From: Acanthococcus lagerstroemiae
Lineage: Eukaryota > Arthropoda > Insecta > Hemiptera > Eriococcidae
Length of the DNA stretch: 64,000 nucleotides
Assembly (NCBI GenBank): GCA_031841125.1
Contig: CM063111.1
Location: 60,635,535-60,699,534, forward strand
Direction of reading: 5' to 3'
Shown: one piece after another, positions 1-11,110 of the stretch
Layout of the letters: each line of letters starts with the position of its first letter
How positions within the stretch are numbered: the stretch's first letter is position 1
Notes under the pieces: generated by a model
Seen by the model: the letters and a program-made list of their open reading frames with translations, nothing else
What the model was told of the DNA's origin: nothing
Databases searched by the model: none
Program-made: the position numbers and the translations under genes

Positions 1-79
1 CACCGCCTATAAGGAGGAGAATGAATAGGAGGACAGACGTTGAAGACCGCAGAAATGAGAAGCACAAGCCTACCTACAC
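1..79. other. Window edge, no gene seen
   Basis: Purine-rich sequence up to the first MITE. No feature is supported. Confidence 0.3.
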
Positions 80-389
80 CAAAGCATCCGGGACGTACCG
101 AAGAGTTTTTCCGGAGGGGGGAAGGGGGAAAATTGTGAAAGTACCAATTGACTTAACTCAGAAATCCCAAGTATTAAAGCAAAAAAAGAAACCTTTTAAC
201 CTGTTGGATTTTTCCAACTGACTCAACTCAATTCCCAAGTATCAAAGCAAAAAAAAAAACACTTTTAACTTGTTGGATTTTCCCAACTCGCCCGACTGAT
301 ATGGTAAATTTTCCCAATTGCTAAGTGACAAATTCCTACAGGGGGTAAGTTGCCCCCTGCCCCTCTATCGGTACGTCCCTGCAAAGCAT
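80..389. mobile_element. MITE family A, copy 1, with 8-bp target duplication
   Basis: The element spans 88-381. Terminal inverted repeats read CMGGGACGTACCGA at both ends, and an exact 8-bp duplication CAAAGCAT flanks it (80-87 and 382-389). Inside are two tandem units of about 70 bp, each with a TTGACTTAACTCA-like start and a CTGTTGGATTTTTCCAAC end. The 8-bp duplication and the CAGGG start suggest a hAT-like non-autonomous element. A second copy lies at 6422-6759. Confidence 0.75.
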
Positions 390-1699
390 CCTCTCAGTCG
401 AGCTAAGCAGAGAGGTACCGCAGCGCAAGAGTTTACTGGAGCACTGGAGGAATAGGTAAAAGTCCCAACTCTTCACTCTGGCAGCAGCAGAAATTTCAAA
501 AACTTAATTGAAGAGCAACATTACGGCTTTCTCAATTACATTCTGTAGGAAAGGGAAGCTCACGTGCATATTTTTCAATTTGTCGTCTAATCATTGACGT
601 GTCTCGTCTCCCCCCCCCCTCCAATGAAGATCCAGTCACTTTTAACGCCAAAATATTTTGTCCAACTGCAGCCATGTTCTGCCCCGCTCCTTCTCCTCGT
701 GTATACGTCATTGCAGCTGTATTATCTGATGACTTAAAGCAGCTTAAAACCAATGTTGCGTTGAAAACCTGACTGTCAGGATCCCGAATCCTCATGAAAC
801 CAGTGTTGCCAATTTTACGAGCATGGAGGGCTGCCGTTGACAGTGCGCATTTCGGTAGGCCTACGAGCTTAGATAAGAAAGAGGGATGCTGTAAAACAAA
901 AAGCTATCACACGCCAAAATATCGAGTGACAAAGTATGCTTGCTCAACATAGGCATGCCTCATCTCGCTTACTCGTATTTGTAAGCCGCTCACTCTGTGA
1001 TTTGATTTTTTGGGCTTTGTTGCTTTTTGCTTAATAGTGTCCCGTAATGCACTCGACGCACATGTGGAAGTGCATTGAGGTACCGCCTAGGGTACCGGAA
1101 GATAGACAAAACTAGGTACTTAGTAGTGAAACCCGCGGGCGGAATGACCAGCAACAAAAATATTACTACGAAATAATTTCAATAGTTTGAAATAACAATT
1201 TGATGTAAACCAGCTCGGGGTATTTATTTTTCACGAAGAGTCATAAAAGCCGCCAACGCCATCCGGATGTTGGTCGATTCTCGATGATATTCGTGACCCA
1301 GCGATTTCAGCTAAAATGAAGGAAACTCCACGAAACGCCTCTGAAATTCAACGACGGCTATAACTTGGAACTTCCGACCATTTTAGCATTAGAATTAAAA
1401 AATAACAAAATGAACTCAACGCTCGTAGACTGGAATACCAAAATGCTGCAATCGAAAAAGGCGGTTCTTGCAGCTAGTCACACGAGTGAAAAAGGCGTAT
1501 TGCACGTGTCTAATTATTTGTCGAAATAACATGCGCATAAAGAAGAGATCTTGAGCTCCTTAAATGTTTTATAAAAATTACAAAGTGGGTAATGTACTAA
1601 TGTACGAGTATACCCTATAAAAATGTCTTTGAGCTCCATTACGGTGCTTTGGAGAAATAAGAACCCAAGTAACCCCCCCCCCCCCCCAAAAAAAGAAAT
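390..1699. other. Non-coding, no feature recognised
   Basis: Only short chance frames, a C tract near 611-620 and a long C tract with A run at 1674-1693. No protein match or structured repeat was recognised. Confidence 0.4.
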
Positions 1700-1849
1700 T
1701 GACTCGCAGTTTTGCTAAACGTTCACAAAAAGTGATTTCTCGTCTTAGATTTCCATTGGTGGAACGCATGACGCAAATTGGCTCCGCAGACACCATATTC
1801 CTGGCCCAGGGAACTAACATTTCGAACATGGCATCAGTAACCACAGGGA
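1700..1849 (-). repeat. Dispersed repeat B, copy 1 (possibly an old coding fragment)
   Basis: On the minus strand this matches 57598-57765 on the plus strand over about 150 bp. The best-conserved block reads [11 protein letters not shown] when translated in the same frame in both copies. Source element not recognised. Confidence 0.6.
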
Positions 1850-1963
1850 CGTCTTGAGACTGGCCCAGACCGCTGTATTGCCAGGGCCACTATGGGACAC
1901 CCTACTGACCGAAGCAACGCTCACCCAGCATTAACCTGGAATTCTGGTGCACCACAGCCGGAT

Positions 1964-2461
1964 CCCCCAAAACTGAAAAGTAATACGAGTGAATACATTT
2001 TCAGTATTACTTTGATACTTTCTAACCCACCTCCATGAGTTCTTCTTCCACTGCAGGTCGGCTATTTGCACTTACGATATGAATCATCATTAGAATCACG
2101 ATTGGGAGGAGTATAGAAAATGAATTGGTTTTTGATGCAAATAATAAATTATTTTTATTTAGCAAAATTTTTGAAATTTTCAAATCGTGGAAATCACAAG
2201 AGAGAGGAAATAGAGAAGAAAAAATCAAAAAATTAACATCGGCATTAAATTCCTTGTTGAAAATACACATAGAATCATAATTATATTCTCATGTCACGGT
2301 TTTGTGAAAAATCTCAAATTGTTGAATAGTGTAAATTATTGCTAACATAAGTGCGAATAGCCGACCTAGAGTGGAAAAAAAAACCTCATGGAGGAGGGCT
2401 AAAAGTATCAAAATAATATTGAAAATTCATTCACTCGTATTACTTTTCAGTTTCTTGGGGG
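1964..2461. mobile_element. Fold-back MITE, arms about 112 bp
   Basis: Left arm 1964-2074 and right arm 2347-2461 are inverted copies: outer ends CCCCCAA / TTGGGGG, then ACTGAAAAGTAATACGAGTG in both, and GGTCGGCTATT near the inner ends. The 270 bp loop is AT-rich. No transposase is present. No clear target duplication. Confidence 0.7.
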
Positions 2462-4291
2462 TTCTTTTAAGCCAAGCCTCTCATTTTGTTATTTCTCATT
2501 TTACACGTCTCCGATTCGTACATTGTACTTATAGGTAGATAGACAATCACAGTAACATGAATGTGCTTTGCAATACGACAAATTTGGAGGAAAACTGAAT
2601 ACGACCGGAACGGGCCGTCAAAAAAACAAGAAAAAAGAAGACTGTCGGTGATTTGAAACAAAAACTATTTAAATTTGCCAATTTTAGCCGATCTCGTTCT
2701 TTCAATTTTCCAGAAAGTTGTCACGCTGATCTTTAATCTTCCACAATTTTTCGATTTTCGAATATTAACGGTTTCTGTCCGCGGTCACGAAAATATAAAC
2801 TATGAAAATAATACATAGGTATCTTACCATATATATCCATAAGACGATGAGACTTCCAGTGCGTAGAGAACCGCAGCAGCAGAAATTGCTAAAACGAACC
2901 ATATTGCCAATGTTTTAAAGGAAATTCAAAAACACCAAAATGAACACGAATTACACCAAAATTAGCACTGAGTCCGGCAGTAAATTACACAACCACAACT
3001 CACGTTCGATAGTACTGATGGTCTGGATTAACTCAAACTCGACTCATTCATAATCGTTAGCACAACTTAATATAACTCGAGACGAGACATTTCGATGAAT
3101 ATAAATGAAAAGATATTCAGGCAAACACAACATTTCTGCGATAAAGGTATTTTCAGCAAATTTTCCCAGCCTTACGCATTTACATAGCGACTGTAGCAAA
3201 GTGTGCGGTATTCCCTGGTTAATGACAGCAATACACGATGTTTAGCTTCAATTACACATGACTTCTTAGAGCAGGGGTTCTCAACCAGGCTTGAAAAAAG
3301 AAATCAGCTAAAACGAGAAAGAAGTACTTATAGAAAGTCAGAGATCAACGTAGTATTTTGTCGACCATTTTCTTCCATTATGCAATCGAATCGAAGTTCC
3401 AGGGAGTGCAAAAAAACAAAAAGACAAGTTAAGAGTGGAAACCCGGAAGGATGGAAACGAATAAACTCAGTTTGATTTTTCTAGCTCTTAATGTCAGCAT
3501 TACGTGGTCCATGTAGCTGGACTGTTATTGCTTCAAGAAAATTACTCCCACGGCGATATTTCATAAGTTTTAACAGACAGTACTATATTTAAATAGAAAA
3601 CAAAATTCACTCGCCCAGCGATACTGTAACAATTCGGCTACGAAAACGTAGAATTTGCGGACATATTTTTACAATTTTTTTGTAATAGTGATTCTTTATT
3701 TCTTCATAATTTGTCATCCTCAATATCGCCGCTCGAAATGGTACATTATTGGACTAGAGGATAAAAAGCCCCGCTCTTAAAACAGGATAGTATTGTATTT
3801 GGGTCATGTGCAGCCTTATAGTACGGGGCATTAGTAAAAAATCGTGTACATTGTCATACAAGTATGGAATTTAGCATGTTGGTGCTGAAAGGCATAGTGA
3901 TCAATTTTAAGATTGGAATCCACCGGTTAGACATCACTGAGTCTACAATAAATTGGGGAAAAAGAGGGTGTTAAAATTTGAATTTAGCCTATCGCAATTC
4001 GTCTAAATGAATCACGTGTGAAAATGCCGATTCCTTTCCATTTGCCCTCCTCATTCCACGTACATGTGAAAATCTGAATGTGGAATAGTATAGTCACATT
4101 TTCACTCTTCTTCCTTCTACCACCTATGGACTAATCTTCACTTCCTTCGGTAACGCAATACCGTGAGAACTTCATGGTTGGTATACCTTTTTCAACTGGT
4201 TTAGTTGTGCTTCTCAATTTTACTTAATATATTGTTTTTTCACTTGGTTTAAGAGTTTTTCTTTTTTTGGTCCGGACGGACTAGGATTCTT
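2462..4291. other. Non-coding, no feature recognised
   Basis: AT-rich sequence. A 90-codon plus-strand frame at 3203-3475 has no recognisable motif and is probably chance. No RNA gene or repeat was identified. Confidence 0.4.
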
Positions 4292-5097
4292 TATAGCGTA
4301 GTTATGCAACTATTTGAGCAAGTAAGTAACGGAGGTCGTAGAGCAACTCATTCTAAGGTGGTATACAAAGCTTCAACTCGCTGTCTGTTACCAGTCTACA
4401 GCAATTTAATGGAAACGTATTAGGTGTACCCCTATCACTTTTTTGAAGAATACGAAAATATCGGAATAACGTTTATTCATAAATAATTTCTTTTGTCAGT
4501 TCCGCCTGTTAGTCTTTGTCAAAATATTGTCCTTTCAAATCAATGCACATCCGCTATCGGACACGCCGTTTTTGAAACGTTTTCTCGAATTCAGCGGATG
4601 GGAGTCGTCTGAAAAAGTTGTCGACATTACGCGCATCCACTCTACAGCCCTGATCTGGCACCCTGTGACTTCTGGCTGTTCCCTGGTCTGAAACAAACTT
4701 GCGAAGTCAGCGCTTCGAAACCAACGACAAAATGCCGCGTAACGTCGACAACTTTTTCAGACACTCACGCTAGCTGAATTCGAAAAAAACGTTTTAAAAA
4801 TAACGTGCCCGATGGCAGATGTGTATTGATTCGAAGGGACAATATTTTGACAAAGACCAACAGGTGTAATTGATAAAAGAAACTAAGTTATCAATCAAAG
4901 TGTTTGCACTTTCATATTCTTTAAAAAAAAAAAAAAAAAAAAAAGTGACAGGGGCACACTTAACATGTTTCCATTAAATTACTGTAGACTGGTAACAAAG
5001 ACAGTTAGCAGGTTGAAGCTTTGTATACCACCTTAGAATGAGTTGCTCTACCATCTCCGTTACTCACCTGCTCCAATGGTTGCATAGCCACGCCATA
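4292..5097. mobile_element. Mariner relic arranged as an 800-bp fold-back
   Basis: Left arm 4292 to about 4630 and right arm about 4740 to 5097 are inverted copies of each other, ending TATAGCGTAG and its inverse, with TA at each end. The centre (about 4636-4730, plus strand) translates to YSPDLAPCDFWLFPGLKQ, the D34D-region signature of mariner transposase. The right arm continues with degraded C-terminal transposase sequence, so the left arm is an inverted duplicate of the 3' part. The frame is broken and cannot encode an active enzyme. A run of A (4922-4944) interrupts the right arm. Confidence 0.8.
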
Positions 5098-5637
5098 CGG
5101 ATTTTCGTTGGAATTGGGAAGTTAACATTGCTTAGGTAGCACTAGTGTAACACATCACACAAACTGAGTAACGCTCAACACATTGGAAACGTCTGGGGAA
5201 TTATTTCAGTCGTGATTTTCAATTTCACATAATTTCATTTCAAAAATGTCCATGGAGGTAATTATTTTTTATCCTGATAGCACAATGCTATTGCTGAAAT
5301 TATTTCAACCAACTTTCTTTCAAAAACGATTTTTATAACACGCCAAAGGCGTTCAAAGATCACTCCTTTTACACGTTTTTTATATGGACGAGTTAAATTA
5401 TCCCCCAGCTGTAGAAGCAGGGCTACCACCATAGATACTTTTGGTTAAATTCCCAATACTTTTCTCATAACTTTTGTACCTTGCAACCCATTTCTCTACA
5501 TTCTTACTTATCAACCTTTGAGAATTTTTCGTACTAACTACCCCCACTCCTCAGATACCACACCTATACATTCACATTCTGACATGGATATGTCTAATGG
5601 CTAGGCAGAAAAACATTACCAGTTTTTTATTTGCAGA
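5098..5637. other. Non-coding, no feature recognised
   Basis: AT-rich. Near 5581 a short stretch (ACATGGATATGTCTAATGGC) is a near copy of 5871-5890, inside the next element. Confidence 0.35.
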
Positions 5638-6034
5638 AAAACGTTACCGCTTTGACGTAATTGCATATTCCTCTCTACAGGGTCATTCGTCCTATCGCCG
5701 CTGCTGTTGGAATGTGGAAACTTCAACCCTGTCACCCAGATGACATGTCCACGCAACAGTGTCCTTCCATGCCGCGGTCGGACTTCATTTTTAACATGAG
5801 CATGTCTATTGACTTGGCACGAAACAAAACAAAGAAAGCTCATCTACACTGCATGCACAAACATTGGTACATGAATATGTCTTATGGCTGCCGAACACGT
5901 TCCATGGCATTGTCAACGAAATAACATTCTCGGTATTGGTCGGCATTCTTCCTTGTCGGTCAGTCAAAACGTGGTGGAACAAATGACCGCATAAAGAGGA
6001 ATATGCAATTACGTCACAGCGGTAACAGTTTCAC
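5638..6034. repeat. Inverted-repeat element, arms about 50 bp
   Basis: 5638-5693 and 5981-6034 are inverted copies sharing GACGTAATTGCATATTCCTC and GTTACCGC. The loop is about 290 bp. No coding content of known type. Likely a small non-autonomous DNA transposon, ends not fixed. Confidence 0.6.
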
Positions 6035-6413
6035 TTCGTGCCCAGTCATTGGACATGCATATTCATGTCCACATTCTGAGGTTATGGCATACATATACCT
6101 CTTCATACGGTCATTCGTTTCACCACCGCAGTTACCTGCGACCGCAGTTCTCGTTTCTGCTGCTCATCGACTGAATGAGTGGAATATGTTTGGGATCTGT
6201 AAAACATTCATTTCCTTACCTACATGTTATTAGATGCTCTTTACTTTTTTTTTTCTTTCTTTTCTTTTTTGTGTTATTTTTGGCTCTAAAAAGTATTCTG
6301 ATAGCTGCACTTCGTGAGCTTTCATAAGGACAATTAATGAAATTCACATTTCAGTCCGGGAATTTGAAATTTACAGAATTGGTTTACAGTATCAACTTGA
6401 CCCTAAGTTAAAA
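6035..6413. other. Non-coding spacer
   Basis: Contains a palindromic GGACATG...CATGTCC (6050-6069) and a T-rich tract at 6243-6270. Nothing else seen. Confidence 0.35.
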
Positions 6414-6767
6414 ATTAAGACCAGAGACGTACCGAGGAGTTTTTCTTGGGTTGGGGGGTGGGGACTTGTTGTGAAAATCTCAACTGACTCAACTCAGAAT
6501 TCCCAAATATCAAAGCAAAAAGATTTTTTTGACCTGTTGGATTTTTCCAACTGACTTAACTCAAAATTCCCAAGCATCAAAGCAAAAGAAGAAAAACCTT
6601 TAAACCTTTTGACTTGTTGGATTTTCCCAACTTCTCAACTCAGTTCCCAAGTATCAGAGCAAAAAAATAATAATAAAGCCTTTTAACTTGTTGGATTATC
6701 CCAACTGCTCTACAGGAGGGAGAGAAGTTGACCCCCCCCCCCCTATCGGTATGTCCCTGATTAAGTC
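6414..6767. mobile_element. MITE family A, copy 2
   Basis: The element spans 6422-6759 with termini CAGAGACGTACCGA and its inverse, flanked by 8-bp near-duplicates ATTAAGAC / ATTAAGTC. Internally it carries at least three of the roughly 70-bp units found twice in copy 1, so the unit number differs between copies. Confidence 0.75.
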
Positions 6768-7004
6768 ACCAGAATGAGGAGATGAAACTTTTGAAAATTA
6801 CGTATATGTTCAATTTTCATGTTTCACTTAGTAGTGGCGAGGTCATACACTAAAATGGATCTAACGTGGCTTCTATAAAGGCGGAGCAAGGTTTTCCTGT
6901 CTGAGCCCCACTTGTGCCAGTGCATCTTCTTAGTATAACAATGATTAAGCGGGGGAAAAAGTAGTATGGAAAAGGTTGTACGTCCAAAGAACCATGACCG
7001 TATC

Positions 7005-7139
7005 AACCAATGAGAAATACGTCAGGTAAGCCCACAAATGAAAATACAAAAGTGAGGTTTGTATTGTATCAATGCAAATATCGATTTTTTGTTCTTTGTA
7101 TTTTCATCTGTGGGCTTGTATAAAATCTTTCTTATTGGG
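7005..7139. repeat. Short hairpin-forming inverted repeat
   Basis: 7005-7052 and 7088-7139 pair imperfectly: CCAATGAGAAATA...GCCCAC...GAAAATACAAA and its inverse. Loop about 35 bp. Possibly a MITE remnant. Confidence 0.5.
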
Positions 7140-8100
7140 TTTCTAATGTTTTATTCCGTTGGACATGCAACTTTTTTCTGATTAACCATCGATATTTGTA
7201 GTTGCTATACATTTTGGCTTCGTCAGGGGCACGAGATATTTCAAAGTTAATTTTGAGTCGAATAACAGTCCTAGGAAACTCGACTTTCCATTCTTCCAGT
7301 TTCTTGACTATACATCGTAGTTCACTTTCGATTTAAATTTCGCAGTGGTTTATGTAACGACTGTCGTAGGCAAACCCCACCCACCTTTCCACCAAGACTT
7401 GAACACTAGGATCTGCAAAATTTACTTTCGCAGTAGGAGTTTTGATTCCAATCTGTCGAAAAAGGTTGAGAACCACTGCCTTACAGATACATAATTTTTA
7501 ATTACATTTTATCTTCTTTTATGATAAGATTGGAAAATCATGATATTATTGGCAAATGAAAGGTATAGGTAACCATATTATCATTTTTCCGAATCGTAAT
7601 TAAGGAAGAACGAACGTACATTTTTCCACAGTGATGATCTATTTTGAGCGACGCGATCGTGACGAGAGAAAGGATTCCCCCTAGGGTGGGAATTTTTCGA
7701 ACGAACACGGTTATTATTCTACGAGTCTATTACGGAATTTTATTCCGAAAACAATGGCGTACTTTCCTCCAAGTCCGGATTTTCTCTCGGTGGCGTGCAG
7801 CTCTAGTTTAATATTCTGGTGACTTTTTTTTTTTTTTAACTGCAATCCATTTTACATGTGATCTTATTCGTTACGTTGGTATTAGGATGCTATACAAATA
7901 TCATTCATAAATTCATTCAATCGGCCCGTTCCAAGAAAAATCAAATTATAAATAATCTCGTTTTCAATCATAACAAGCGGAAGAAGCAGTGGCGCTAGTC
8001 CCCAAGAGCAGTCAACATATTCTCGCCATACAAAGCGTAGAGCCCAGACGGAATCTATCCAGTCTGCCTCCAGACAGTAATAGATACCATTCATTAGGGT
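7140..8100. other. Non-coding, no feature recognised
   Basis: AT-rich. GC content rises from about 7960 and may be the 5' edge of the adjacent non-LTR element, but no reverse transcriptase motif is readable before about 8165. Confidence 0.35.
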
Positions 8101-10254
8101 CCACATGGTATCCAGTAGCCCTAAAGCACATTCCAAAACCATGGAGGTGAGTGAGTGGTGTCTTTGCTTAAACCACGCAGAGACCCTTGTCAGGCCAAAT
8201 CCTATAGGCCGATAAGTCTCTCATCGTTTATGCTAAAAAGCTCGGAAAGGCTGGGAGAGGGACTGCCTTGAAAAGGTTCCCACATTAGAACCAGCATGCA
8301 TACAGGGTCGGCAAGTCAATAGAATCATCACTACACTCACTTGTTACGACAACTGAGAGAGGGATGAGTGTCGGAAATTATGCCCAGGCAACATTCATGG
8401 ATATATAGGGAGCGTCTGACGTGACCTCTAATGAATCAATAGAAAAAGCCCTGAGGGAAAGGGAAGTAAAGGAAAACAATACGTTGGATAGTATTTGTGC
8501 TAAAAGGCAGGGAGATCCAGATAACTTACCAAAAACAACAAATCCATGCAACGACCATCAGGGGCTGCCAACAGGAGGTGGGAATACTCTTTCCTCTACT
8601 ATGGAGCCTAGTGGTGGACAGTTTGCTGGATAAGTTGAGCAGTCAAAACATATACACACAAGGCTAGGCTGACGATTTGGCTGTGGTGGTAACTGGCAAA
8701 TTTTCGGGGACCATTACGCAGCTGACTCAGTGGGGACTCTGATATGTGGAAAAATGGTGTATATCACTCGTTTCACACACAAAGAAAGGGCAAGGAGTTG
8801 ATCAAGGTGCAATATAAAGGAAGACCGTTAGCTTTCACAAAAAAGGTGAAGTACTTATGAGTATATCTTAATGAAAAACTTTCCTGGCGGGATTACGTCT
8901 CAGAGAAAATAAGAAAAGGGATTGACTCTTTGTGCTTGCCGTACCTTTGTCGGCAGGACCTGGAGACTCTCTTCCAAAATGATGCGCTGTGGATATATGT
9001 ATAACAGTGTAATACGTCCCAGAATCACATGAGCGGCCTTTGTGTGATGACAACGCGGGCAGTGATAACGGTGCCGATGAAAGCACTTGAAAGACTTCTA
9101 AACCTGCCACCACTTCACACTGCTATAGAAGCAGCTATGATAGTGAGGGTCTGTTATCTGGGCCGACCAAACCTTGGGGCCCAAAAGACAGGCCATGAAA
9201 AGATATGGGAGATGGCGGGGACGATGGACAAATGTTTTGGGATGCCGCGGGACAGAATCACGGCGGAACACTTCCTTGACACGCCATACCGTGCAATAAT
9301 ACCCACGCGGGAGGCATGGGAAAAGAGGTGGCTAAGCATTCCAGGAAAAGAGGAGCATGTGTGGTTTGCAGATGCCTCAAAGAATGACAAAGGTGTGCAT
9401 GAATCGGAGTCACGAATACTAAAGACGCTGATAACACTATTCAATGGCACTAGGTGAGGGCGTCACTATCCTCCAAGCAGAGGTAATAGCGATCACGGGG
9501 GCCGTTGATAGAAACCAGTAGAAGGTATCTGTACAGACAGTCAAACTGGTATTAAGGCACCATCAGCATACCAAACTACACATCCACGGTGGTCGCGGAC
9601 TGCATTGAAAAATCATACACCTTTACTCAGGAGAACCGTGTCACCATATTATGGACACCGGGGCACTGAAGCATAAAAGGGAACAAGGTCACGGATAGAC
9701 TAGCGAAGGAGGACATAAAAAAGGAACTGGTAACACCTCGGCCGTGTCTTCCCTCAACATACAGCGTCGTAAAATCTAGGGTGAGGGCTTGGATAAGAAA
9801 GCAGATGGAAATGCACTAGCCGGTGGCTAGTGGCATGAAATCAGCGAACACTGATACGGGATACCCCGGTAAGTGCGCAGAGTTCCTACAAGGGCTCGAT
9901 AGAAAACATGCTACATATGCTTATGGTCGGAACTGGTCATGGAGCCAAAATAAAATAAGAGTAGCGAAAAGCAGTTGCTGTAGGCACTGTGTAGAAGACG
10001 AGGAAACCACGATTCACATCATGTATCAGTGCCCAGTAATAGCCGGGACAAGACGCGAAGCATTGGAACTGGAGCATCCAGCACCCAATGAAATCAACGG
10101 GACAGAACTCAGTAAAATTCTCACGTTGGCTGTAAACGTGAGGCTACTGAACTGATCCTTAACAGCAATCTGAGGAAACGTGCAGCGGACTACAAAAGGT
10201 CTGAGCATTCGGCACATACAGCGCCACCTCACACAAAGATATATATATATATAT
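8100..10254 (+). mobile_element. Non-LTR retrotransposon with RNase H, degenerate
   Basis: Read in several frames because of frameshifts. KSYRPISLSSFMLKSSERL (about 8200-8255) is the RT finger motif. A GxxQxG-LSPLLW-like region lies near 8560-8610, and the catalytic ADDL motif is at about 8668-8680 with the preceding Tyr codon changed to a stop. The connection domain VKYL..YLNEKLSW follows (8848-8885). The RNase H part begins at HVWFADASKN (about 9357), with GEGVTILQAEVIAI-like sequence after a frameshift. A C-terminal CCRHC...H...C zinc motif is at about 9979-10032. It ends in an (AT)n tract at 10237-10254. It resembles jockey/I/LOA-group elements with RNase H; clade not fixed. It lies about 200 bp beyond the pyd poly(A) signals. 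Confidence 0.8.
10237..10254. repeat. (AT)n microsatellite at LINE 3' end
   Basis: Short AT dinucleotide run directly after the end of the retrotransposon coding region; likely its 3' tail. Confidence 0.6.
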
Positions 10255-10444
10255 AAGTCCTCATGACCATGTACAGTACTAGCTGTAGCTGTACCAATTA
10301 CTCAAGGGGTTCCCGAAAATTTAGAAGGTCCTATCAAGAAAGAGAGAAAGAAAAAAAATGAAAGATGAAAAAAAATCAGAGGAATAAAAATGAAATGAAA
10401 GGGAATATACAACAAACCTGCATGCTAGTTCATGAAAACAGCGA

Positions 10445-10822
10445 CCTAAAAATAACATTATTTTATTTATTTTTCATATAATACAAAAATTCGTGTAAAT
10501 TGATATTGTACTCGCATTTCATTTAAAATGTAAAATCGTAAACGTATACGTCATAACAGGCAATACAATACAGAACACAATGCAAAAATCAATTGCGTAC
10601 AACATTATAATAATTTAAAAATTAGCTTTGTAATCAACTAAGTTCGATAAATAAAAAAGTCGATAATTTTTCATTCCGGTCTCAAGGCGCGATTTGAGAA
10701 CAAAAAAAAAACAACAGATGTTCGCGGCACATCAACGCGTAAAATTAGAAAAAAAAAATCGATTAACAAAACATTAATATTGGCACATAATCATAAAATG
10801 AAAAATCGACGAGTGGAAAGTC
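10445..10822 (-). promoter_or_regulatory. pyd: pyd 3' UTR and polyadenylation signals
   Basis: Very AT-rich sequence downstream of the stop. Two overlapping AATAAA hexamers lie on the minus strand at 10462-10467 and 10466-10471, the first canonical signals after the stop, giving a 3' UTR of about 370 nt. A TGTTTT and a GTTTGTTG element follow on the minus strand at about 10410-10440, as expected for a downstream GU-rich element. The cleavage site is inferred. Confidence 0.6.
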
Positions 10823-11110
10823 TTATCTGATGCTGTGATCGATGTGGTAGTGCATGTTACGGTGTTCGCTGGGTTTCTTGTATAGCTCGAAAGCGCTGCC
10901 CCTCTGCTCTCGATGAGTCAAATCGAGACCACTGAGCTCGCGCTGATGCTTCGTGGCCGGGGCTACATTGTAGTAGTACTGCGATGAATTGCTACTCATG
11001 CCCGTCCGCCTATCGTACGTGCTCCGGTCCAAACTGCTACCATGCCCCGAGTCGAAGCCATTCGAGTCGGAATTGTCGACCGAGTACTTACTCGAGGGCG
11101 AGGAGGTCGT
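10823..11110 (-). CDS. pyd: pyd exon 18: C-terminal coding exon with stop
   Basis: Residues 1104-1198. [80 protein letters not shown], ending R and TAA (10823-10825). [15 protein letters not shown] resembles the end of insect Pyd as I remember it. The acceptor is CGACAG. No PDZ-ligand C-terminus is evident. Confidence 0.9.
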   Translation of the reverse strand, partial: TTSSPSSKYSVDNSDSNGFDSGHGSSLDRSTYDRRTGMSSNSSQYYYNVAPATKHQRELSGLDLTHREQRGSAFELYKKPSEHRNMHYHIDHSIR

